Source: Diphasiastrum complanatum (lineage: Eukaryota; Streptophyta; Lycopodiopsida; Lycopodiales; Lycopodiaceae). From it: a stretch of DNA of 64,000 nucleotides. The stretch covers positions 37,111,802-37,175,801 of the forward strand of contig CM055110.1 in NCBI GenBank assembly GCA_029204225.1. The letters are read 5' to 3'. The notes beneath the pieces are model-generated. The model saw nothing but the letters and a program-made list of their open reading frames with translations. It was not told the origin of the DNA and searched no databases. The position numbers and the translations under genes are program-made. Shown piece after piece: positions 56,134 to 64,000 of the stretch (position 1 is the stretch's first letter; the number at the start of each line of letters is the position of its first letter).

Positions 56134-59100
56134 ATGGCATCTATAAATGCATATCTTTTGGATACTAATGAAAGGCTCAACAAAACTAACTATTCCACAT
56201 GGAAAGTTAGAATGGAATCTATCATGATCATGCAAGATCTGATGGAAATTGTGAATGGTAAGGAGGGTGAACCTATTCATCCTCAAGAAAAAGCCAAATA
56301 CATCAAGAGGTGCAATGTTGCACTACATTGCATAAAAATGAATGTTGCAAATGAACTCTTAAGAGAGGTAGGAGATTGCACTTCAGCTCAAGATGCTTGG
56401 GAGACTTTGCAAAAGGTCTATGAATCCAAGAACCAAACTAGAATGTTAGCTTTGAAGAATCAAATCTATAGAAGCTATCAAAAGAAAGGAGAGAGTGCAC
56501 ATACTTTTGTCCTAAGAGTAAAGGAATTGAGCAAAGAGCTAGCCTTTATAGGTGACCCTATCAAGGATGAAGAGCTTGTTCAACTCATATTGAATGGACT
56601 AAGCTTTGAATTTGACAATTTGGTTCAGGGATATGCAATTATGGGTAAGCTACCCATACTTGAAGAACTCCAAGGCACACTCATGGCCGAGGAATCAAGA
56701 AGGAGCCAAATGCAAGAGAGGATGGATAGGCTTTCCATCCAAGGTGGAGATGACCAAGCTCTCTTCACCAAAGGCAAAGACAAGTCCAAAGGCAAAGGAT
56801 GAACATTCAAGAAGTCTACAAAGCTTGAGAATCAAGAAGGACCCCCAAAGGCATCTCCATCAACCACCAAAGTCAAGAAGGACAAATCAAAGGTGAAGTG
56901 CTACTATTGTAGCAAGATGGGGCATTATGCCTCGGAATGCTTCAAGAGGAAGCAAGATCAAAGCCAAGCCAACATGATCAAAGAGGAGGAGGAGGAGAGT
57001 TCACATGAGGACTCTCTCATGATGTCCATATTTTCTTCAACAAGCTTCAAAGGAGAAGATCCTTGGTGGATTGACTCGGGTGCTAGTTCACACATGACTA
57101 GTAAAAGGGAGTTTTTCTCTTCTCTCTTATCTTATGATGGACCTATAAAGTCTATCTATACAGCAAATGATGAAGCTTGTAAGATTGAAGGAGTTGGTAG
57201 CATTCCCCTTTGCTTAGGATCTTCCAAAAAGATCAACATAGAAGGTGTTTTGTACATTCCTACAATAACAAAGAATCTACTAAGTGTTGGCCAAATGGTA
57301 GACAATGGTTTCAATGTTGACTTTGCTTCAAATGAATGTTTCATCAAGAAGAAGGGTAAGATAGTGGCTAAGGGCACTAGACTTGGCAAACTCTATAAGC
57401 TGGATGCATTTGTGGATACTAATGTTGTCATGTTGGCCGAGAAGAGCAAGATATCTACCTTTACTTTATGGCACAAAAGACTTGGACATGTCAACTTGGG
57501 TTCCATGGAGGCTATGATCAAGGAGGAGTATGCTTTAGGCCTACCAAGTTCTATTGGGAAGGAAGACAAGGTTTGTGAAGCTTGTGCCTTATCCAAGGCA
57601 CATAAGAAGGTGTTTCCTAACCCCATCACAAAGTCATCTCATCCTCTTGAACTCATACACTCGGATGTGCACATTGCTAGCACCAAATCTAATGGAGGTT
57701 CATCCATGTTTTTAACCTTCATTGATGACTACTCAAGATACTGTTGGGTGTTCTTACTTTCCTTCAAGTCTCAAGTATTTGATACTTTTGTTAAGTTCAA
57801 GTCGTTTGTGGAAAAGCATCCTAATCATAGCATCAAGATTCTTAGAAGTGACAATGGTGGAGAATTCATCTCCAATGAGTTCAAGGCCTTTTGTGAGGAG
57901 GAAGGGATCAAGAAAGAGACTTCTTGTCCTTACACTCCTCAACAAAATGGAGTTGCTGAAAGAAGGAATAGAACATTATGTGAATGTTCTAAGGCTTTAA
58001 GATTAGATGCTTGTTTTCCCAAATCCTTTTGGGGTGAGTCTCTTGTATGTGCAAACTACTTGATGAATAGGGTGTCTTGCAAATCAATTGAAGGCAAAAC
58101 TCCTTATGAGATGTTGTATGGAAAGAAACCCAATCTTAATCACTTGAAAGTTTTTGGGTGTATATGTTATGTGCATGTGCCATTGGAAACAAGAACCAAG
58201 GAGGATCCATCTTCCACAAGAGGGATCATGCTTGGATATGCAAGCTCAAGCAAGGGCTACAAAGTCTATCTCCCATCCTTGAACAAATTTGTTTTTTCAA
58301 GGGATGTCATCTTTGATGAACATCATATGCATATGCTTGAAGAAGGCTCAAGTGCTCCAACAATCAAGAAGAAGATGGCCGAGGAGCAAGATCTTGGTTT
58401 TGAGGAGGAGCTCATGGAGGAGCAAGCACCAAACCCACCTATCACACCAAGGAGATCTTCAAGGGCAAAAGTGGAGCCATCAAGGCTCACATATCAAGGC
58501 AAAGGACAGCAAGTTGAGGGTATCTCATCCACTTCTTATGCTTTATCTAGTTTTGAAGAATCGTCTAATGTTGAAGATGCATTGAACTCCAAAGAATGGT
58601 ATAAAGCTATGGTGGATGAGTATGATGCCTTGATTGAGAATGAAACTTGGTTGCTTGTTGAGAGACCTCAAAGGAATGTAATAGGATGCAAGTGGGTCTT
58701 CAAGCTTAAGTTGAATGCAAATGGGAGTGTTAACAAACATAAAGCAAGATTAGTTGCAAAAGGTTATGCTCAAGAGAGAGGGATAGACTATGAGGAAACT
58801 TTTGCACCCGTGGCCAAGATGGTCACAATAAGACTAATCATTGCACTTGCATCACATTTTGGATGGATTCTATGTCAAATGGATGTCTCTAATGCTTTTT
58901 TGAATGGTTTTTTGGAAGAGGATATCTATATGGAGCAGCCACAAGGGTTCATCAAGCATGGAATGGAGAACAAAGTATGCCATCTCCAAAGAAGCATCTA
59001 TGGCTTGAAGCAAGCCTCGAGATCTTGGAGTTCAAGACTACATTGCTATCTTATTTCACTTTCTTTTGTTCAAAGTGAATATGATCCCACTCTTTACATT

Positions 59101-59934
59101 AAGTTTGATGATGTTGGTATTGTACTTTTACTCATTTATGTAGATGACATCATCATTAGTGGAAATAGTGTTGATGGTATTGAAAAAATCAAGATAGATC
59201 TATCCTTAGAGTTCAAGATGGTAGATCTAGGGTGTCTTCACTTCATCTTAGGCATAGAAGTACTTAGAGGGTCTGATTTTATCTTTATAAGTAAAGTAAA
59301 CTATGCTCAAATTATTTTGAAGAAGTTTAAGATGGAAGTATGCAAAAGTGTTGACACACCAATGGAGCAAGATGTAAAAGTGCCAAATGAAGATGATGAA
59401 AGATCCTTCATGGACATCACTTTGTTTAGGCAACTTATAGGTTCCTTAATGTGGATCACTATAACTAGACCAGATCTTAGCTTTAATGTATGTAGGTTGA
59501 GCCAATCCATGCAAAAGCCATTGAATATCCATTGAAAAAAGGCTAAGAGGATTCTAAGATACATCTCGGGTACATTGGATTTTGGGATTCTATATAGAGG
59601 AGATGTGATTAACCTTCATGCATTTAGTGATTCAGATTTTGCAGGGGACAAGAGGGATAGGAAATCAACAGGTGCCTATTCAACTTTCATAGGAGAAGGT
59701 GTGGTTTCATGGCTTTCAAAAAAGCAAGAAACTATATCTCTATCTTCAACCGAGGCCGAGTACAAAGATTTGACAACCACTACAAAGGAGGTACTTTGGA
59801 TCAAGAGATTATTGGTGGAACTAAAGATCATGGATTCAGAGGAGGCACCAATCATCTACAATGACAATATATCAGCCCAACACCTTGTACCCGAACCATT
59901 CAGCAACCTACATAAATGTAATGCCCTTAATTAA
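56134..59934 (+). pseudogene. Copia gag-pol polyprotein, one frame with two TGA stops, 3' truncated
   Basis: One frame runs throughout. Gag starts at ATG 56134 (LNKTNYSTWKVRMESIM, typical plant Copia Gag N-terminus). A TGA at 56800-56802 precedes the zinc knuckle CYYCSKMGHYASEC (56899). Protease WWIDSGASSHMT is at about 57070. Integrase: LWHKRLGHVNLG, HSDVHIAS, LRSDNGGEF, QQNGVAERRNRT (D, D, E complete). RT: CKWVFKLKLN, QMDVSNAFLNG, SIYGLKQASRSW, LIYVDDIIISG (about 59140). A second TGA at 59533-59535 lies where the family has a conserved Trp. RNase H: FSDSDFAGDKRDRKSTG and LSSTEAEYKDLT. The frame is lost after DNISAQHLV (about 59890), where RNase H and the 3' LTR are cut away. With so few lesions it is a fairly recent insertion. 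Confidence 0.88.
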
Positions 59935-60147
59935 TGCTTTACTCTGATGCCTTGGGGTTTACACCGCAATCAATTATTTTTTAATAGTTATGAAGAAAAA
60001 CATAACAGTCTCAGTACTTGTGGAATTTTAGTAAGGTTTCTGACACCTGCCTCAATTAAAGACCTTTAGAGTCCCAGTGGCAGAATTTTATCCTGCACAG
60101 GTGAATATTATATTGCGGATGAATTTTTCTATTAAAATGGAGCATGA
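59900..60147. other. Sequence replacing the 3' end of the Copia element
   Basis: No feature recognised. The join with RNase H lies near 59890. Confidence 0.45.
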
Positions 60148-60730
60148 CCCCACTACCTGCACCTACCGTTAGGTAATTAGAATGGTTAGTATCTACTTTT
60201 TGGTTCGTGCCCCTATCACGGTATAAGATAGATTTGTCCTGGCTAGTCAGTCGCTTCTTGAGTTCATAAGTTTCTTCACTTGTTTTAGTCTGCTGCATTT
60301 TGTTAACATAGAGCCAGTGCTTATACAAAATCAATTTTTTAACTTAGTAAAAAACCTACCGATGTTGGAAAGTGTAGTTTTTCTTCAAAGTTGGACTAAT
60401 CAAAAGCTATATAAGTCTGGATTTCAACACCATAATCTAATGATTATAGTTTTGTTTACTTATAAAGACCATAACCTCAAAAGTTAAAAGCTGGCCTGGA
60501 CAATGGATACAGCCTGCTTGTAGCCTGTGTAGACCATGAGGAAAGCAGCTTACAGAAGACCAGTGGAAGCGTATGGGACCAGCGGCTCGGCCACATTAGT
60601 ATGCAGCAGCTACAAGAATGCAAAGACGTGAGATGCTATACGAAACGCAGGATTGTGAGTCTGTAGATGGAGATGTATGTCAGCCTACATGCACGGTGAG
60701 CAAACTAGACTAACATTTGGAAATTCTGCA
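60148..60730. repeat. Dispersed repeat, copy 2
   Basis: This aligns with 23770-24140 and 24730-24835 in the same orientation, lacking the 590 bp in between, but carries about 100 bp of its own near 60575-60680. It is interrupted on the right by the CACTA-like terminus. Confidence 0.75.
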
Positions 60731-60860
60731 CACTACAACACCCGCCGCGATTTGTGACGTGTTTTGCGACGTGAATCACGTCCTTAATTTTTTTTTAATT
60801 CGTCGCGGACGTCAAAAAAACACGTCACTATAAGGTCGTCGGAATCCGACGACTTTAAAA
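60731..60860 (+). mobile_element. CACTA (En/Spm)-like transposon left terminus
   Basis: CACTACAACACCC begins at 60731, exactly where the dispersed repeat is interrupted. It is followed by inverted subterminal motifs: GTGACGTGTTTT (60754-60765) with its exact complement at 60817-60828, GACGTGA-A-TCACGTC (60768-60782), GCGACG with CGTCGC (60801), and GTCGTCGGA-A-TCCGACGAC (60835-60853). This matches the CACTA start and GCGACG-rich subterminal repeats of plant CACTA elements. No transposase and no matching right end (..TGTAGTG) were found in the window. Confidence 0.6.
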
Positions 60861-60893
60861 CGAGTTGCAATCCGACAGGCACAAGGTGCCAGA

Positions 60894-62120
60894 TTCCGGA
60901 ACCAAAATTCCCGATGACGGATGCTATGAAGTGGCAAGAAGCTATGGAAAGCGAGTACAACTCACCTTTGACGAATCAGACTTGGACACTGGTCGACTTC
61001 CCCACTCACAAGAGAGTTATCAACAACAAGTGGATCTTCAAGAAGAAGATCAACTTTGATGGTTCCATTGCCAAATGGAAAGCACGGCTGGTGGCTAAAG
61101 GATTCACTCAAGTCCGAGGAGTGGATTATTAAGAAATTTTCAATCAGGACCCTGATTGCGTTAGCAGCCACAGAAGACCTTGAATTGCACCAAATGGATG
61201 TCAAGACAACATTTCTCAACGACAACGTACACCTTCCTACCGGAAGGATTCGAAGTCAAAGGCCAAGAGCACAAAGTGTGCAAGCTGTACAAAGCAATCT
61301 ACGATCTGAAATAGGCCGCAAGAACGTGGTTTGATAGAATCAACTCTTATCTCATTCTATTGGGATTTGCAAACAATTCAGCTGACTGTAGCATATAGGC
61401 AGCAATGTTCACATAGCTCTTTACGTAGATGATACATTTATTCTATCTAACGACACTTCTCTACTGCACACTACTAAGAGTGATCTGTCAAAGGAATTTG
61501 ACATGACTGATTTAGGAGCTGTCAATTCTTTGCTAGGAATTCACATTACTAGAAATAGGCTTCCGAAGAAGATCTATCTTAGCCAGCAGACATATCTAAA
61601 AGGCATTTTAGAAAAATTTCATATGTTTGATTGCAAACCCATTGATACTCCAATAGATCCAAGTATAGTATTGACTAAATCTACTTGTGCTGATTTTGAT
61701 AGTGAAGTACTTGACATAGCGAAGTACCCTTATCATTCACTAATAGGATCTTTAATGTATGCAATGTTGTGTACTAGACCAGATTTAACATACACTGTTA
61801 GCACGTTAAGTCAATTCATGTCTAATCCTAGGATCTCTCATTAGAAAGCGTTAAAGAGAGTGATGAGATATATTCAGGGAAGTTTAGATCACATCTTATG
61901 TTATCATGGAAATGCTATCAACCCACTCGTCCTGCGAGGCTATTCCGACTCAGATTGGAAAGGAAGAGTCTCTACTAGAAAATCTACCTCCAGGTCTGTT
62001 TCTATCTGGCAGGGGGACCGATTTCGTGGAACTCAAGGAAGTAGAAATCAGTTGTCCAACGGCGAAAGAGGAAGAAAAAGATGCAAGCGATACCATATTG
62101 ACAAGCGCTTGAAAGTATAA
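60894..62120 (+). pseudogene. Copia RT to RNase H fragment
   Basis: Motifs: MKWQEAMESEYNSPLTNQTW, NNKWIFKKKINFDGS, KARLVAKGFTQVRGVDY (about 61130), where the following segment is deleted with a frame change; LELHQMDVKTTFLN (about 61190); LYVDDTFIL (about 61425, outside the listed frames); then MTDLGAVNSLLGIHI, SLIGSLMYAMLCTRPDL and RNase H YSDSDWKGRVSTRKSTS (about 61950), after which the frame is lost. It abuts the CACTA-like terminus. Confidence 0.8.
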
Positions 62121-62445
62121 CATTTACTGAGATCAGACATTAGAGGAGTTACAAACATCAAAAGAGCCATCTAAGAAATGCCACGTAGAACCAAAAAAAC
62201 GCCGGATTTTGGAGATCCGACGGACTTTTGGGTCTTGTTTAGCTTAACCTTACTAGTAATGTGTAGTTAACATGACACGATTATAACACATGCAACTGCG
62301 ACTTCAAGAACCTATGACGATCATTAGCTAACATTTTCAAATTTGAAAATGAGATTGTGTCCCTCGTTTTAATTAGCGAGAGAATAAACATAGAATCTCA
62401 GGTACGCCATGAATGAAGAAGAATGTCTATTTTCTTTTTGGTCTG
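62121..62445. other. Intergenic DNA, nothing recognised
   Basis: A GGAGATCCGACGG word at about 62210 resembles the palindrome motifs at 63.5 kb. Nothing else is supported. Confidence 0.4.
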
Positions 62446-62449
62446 TCAG

Positions 62450-63365
62450 CTGATGTTTGCGGAGATGTCTCAGTTTCATCTACACATTGTTCTCCCTGCC
62501 GAGAATGCTTCAATAGCTAAAAGAGGAGTAGTGAAAGAATCCACAGTTTCTCCACTTGATATGATCGCTCACAAAATCAACCAAAGAGAAAACTTTCTCC
62601 CGAATGAAATGATACTGGATTTCTATGTGCTTGGATTTGCCATGAAATCTGGGATTTAGTGACAATGAAATATAGCTCTCAAGTTGTCACACGGAATGGT
62701 GGTAGCATTGAACTGAGCATGATGTAAGTCGTGAAGTAATAACCTGGTCCATATAGTTTTTTTTGAAGCTTGGCATGTTGCGATGTACTCTGTCTCTGTT
62801 GAAGAATTCTCTACAGGCCTTGCAGGCAAGCTTCATTGTCGTTGGCACAGCTTTGCAATATTTCATTTCGTACTTTTCAAGCACGCTTCCTAAGTACCTT
62901 CTCTGCCTGAATTGGATCCGGTCGCATCCGCTAGCTCTCTGAACCTAATGACTGCCTCTCCCAAAAAAATGCTTCTTTGCATAGATTATTGATCTACCCA
63001 TCTCCATAATTGGATGGCTCCTCTAGTCAACCATTCCATTTTGATGGGGACTCCATGGAGCTGCAAGTTCCCTTTTGATTCCCTCTTCCTTACAAAATGA
63101 AGCAAATGTAGTTGGGGGATATTCTTCGCCATGTTTGCGTCAATCTGATCCTTTGAAATCAACAAACCGATCTCTCACCCAGCCATTTGCATTGAAATTC
63201 TTGAACTTCAAAGGTGCCTCTCCTTTGCCTTTGAGTAGACATAGAAATGAATAATCATCTATCATTGCTATAAAGTATCTTGCTCCACCTAATACTGGAG
63301 TTAGCGTATGTCCACTAAGATCAGTGTGTATAATTAGTTCTAAGGGCTTCATGTTTCTGATTGCC
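62450..63365 (-). pseudogene. Copia integrase, RT-end and RNase H fragments (same family as 24.8 kb)
   Basis: Minus-strand order: MKPLELIIHTDLSGH and GGARYFIAMIDDYS (63355-63260), VRDRFVDFKGSD, PHQNGMVD (about 63030, with a stop at the catalytic Glu region), a jump to LEKYEMKYCKAV (62884), STETEYIATCQASKK (about 62800), LNPRFHGKSKHIEIQYHFIRE (in two parts, 62660-62600). Most of RT is deleted. The first 40 bases correspond to 24830-24870 on the plus strand. Confidence 0.7.
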
Positions 63366-63379
63366 ACAATAACATATCA

Positions 63380-63755
63380 TGTAGATTCTGACGTGGGCGT
63401 CCGACGTATGTTCAAAAATTTCATAATCTGTCGCAATCAGACACGTCAAAGTCTGACGTCCCAGTAAAAAATCCGAAAATTAGAGTCCAGCGATCGGGAA
63501 ATATGGGCGGCAACCAATTTTTGAAAGGCACGTCGGAATCCAACATGTCGGATTCCGACATGCAGATGTGGATATGACCTGCCATAGTTTTAAAAAAAAA
63601 TACGTGTAATCCGACGTGGAAGTCGGAATCCGACGTCCATGTCGGCAATCCATAAAGCCTGTCCACGACATCTGGCACCTGTTGTCTGGGCCTGAGTGGG
63701 CACAGACGTCGAATTTCGACACGTTTGGAAGGACGTCGGAATCCGACGTCTGTTT
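63380..63755. repeat. Cluster of GTCGGA-N-TCCGAC palindromes
   Basis: Perfect 9+1+9 palindromes: CATGTCGGA-T-TCCGACATG (63544-63562) and GACGTCGGA-A-TCCGACGTC (63732-63750). GTCGGA-A-TCCGAC (63622-63634) is shorter. Partial forms (GACGTGGGCGTCCGACGT, AAGTCTGACGTCCC, CACGTCGGAATCC) lie between. The same core occurs at 60835-60853. The 156-codon ORF on the minus strand here is a by-product of the repeats. Confidence 0.85.
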
Positions 63756-63840
63756 CGATTGCCGAATTCGTGCGATCCAGCGCCTTCTCTCTCACTTTGT
63801 TTTTTGCAGATTTGAGCGTCTTTGGAGCAATTGAGGGTGA

Positions 63841-63960
63841 TTGAAGACCAGTGCTTGAGGGCTTGAAGATCAGTGCTTGAGGGTGCTTCAAGATCAGTGC
63901 TTGAAGATCATTGTTTGAGGTTGGTGCTTGATTCTTGTTTGTTTGTTTGAGGTTGGTGTT
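63841..63960. repeat. Short tandem repeats (TTGAAGATCAGTGC)
   Basis: TTGAAGA(C/T)CAGTGC recurs at 63841, 63863, about 63887 and 63901 with small changes, then TTGAGGTTGGTG twice and GTTT runs to the window end. A splice-acceptor-like TTTTTTGCAG lies at 63800-63809, so this could be the 5' untranslated part of a transcript running off the window. Confidence 0.65.
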
Positions 63961-64000
63961 TGTTTGTTTGTTTTAAGAAGAAATAGAGAGTGTGAAAGAT

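Noticed and set aside
63421-63891. 156-codon minus-strand ORF with repeated SDFDV/VGF-like words
   Set aside because: Its repetitive translation comes from the GTCGGAATCCGAC palindromes; there is no start context or domain.

Overview
The window is nuclear DNA from a large-genome, repeat-rich vascular plant. The evidence is spliced genes with GT-AG introns, two plant-type aldo-keto reductases, plant Copia and Ty3/gypsy retrotransposons primed by initiator-tRNA-Met (TGGTATCAGAGC) or tRNA-Asp (TGGCGCC-type) sites, a tRNA-derived SINE and a CACTA-like terminus. I cannot fix the species. The dense, nested, mostly decayed LTR elements would fit a gymnosperm, fern or early-diverging angiosperm, but this is inference. 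All comparisons were made by eye.

Layout. 0.45-2.3 kb: aldo-keto reductase copy 1 (+), probably a pseudogene. 5.3-5.7 kb: a probable solo LTR. 6.4-11.6 kb: a young gypsy-type element with two 920-bp LTRs that look identical and a single Gag-protease ORF; it has no reverse transcriptase or integrase. 13.9-19.8 kb: the 3' half of an inverted gypsy element (integrase C-terminus, spacer, coiled-coil accessory ORF, polypurine tract, LTR), part of it tandemly duplicated. 21.6 kb: a SINE with target duplications. 22.0-23.4 kb: aldo-keto reductase copy 2 (-), which appears intact from its second coding exon onward. 23.8-26.6 kb: a dispersed repeat, a Copia integrase relic and simple repeats. 28.4-29.0 kb: a miniature LTR element with a 47-bp interior. 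29.0-29.6 kb: a relic of a SWIM zinc-finger protein. 31.1-42.2 kb: four damaged Copia and gypsy bodies on alternating strands. 42.25-51.5 kb: a gypsy element with a tRNA-Asp primer site, gag, pol and a downstream accessory ORF. 52.6-54.5 kb: the accessory ORF of another such element. 54.65-59.9 kb: a Copia element almost complete at its 5' side, whose reading frame is broken only by two TGA codons before it is truncated. 60.1-64.0 kb: a second copy of the dispersed repeat, a CACTA-like terminus, more Copia relics and a cluster of perfect palindromes built on GTCGGA-N-TCCGAC.

How the parts relate. The two reductase copies lie tail to tail about 20 kb apart and the space between them is almost entirely transposon. 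Three loci (14.98-18.85, 49.14-51.47 and 52.65-54.54 kb) encode the same kind of accessory protein: an N-terminal globular region, a Ser/Pro-rich linker, a coiled coil and a Trp-rich C-terminus. Two of them lie directly downstream of a gypsy integrase. The 6.4-11.6 kb element cannot copy itself and presumably used another element's enzymes. Its leader between primer site and gag carries five hairpins with palindromic loops, which is the observation I find most worth testing.
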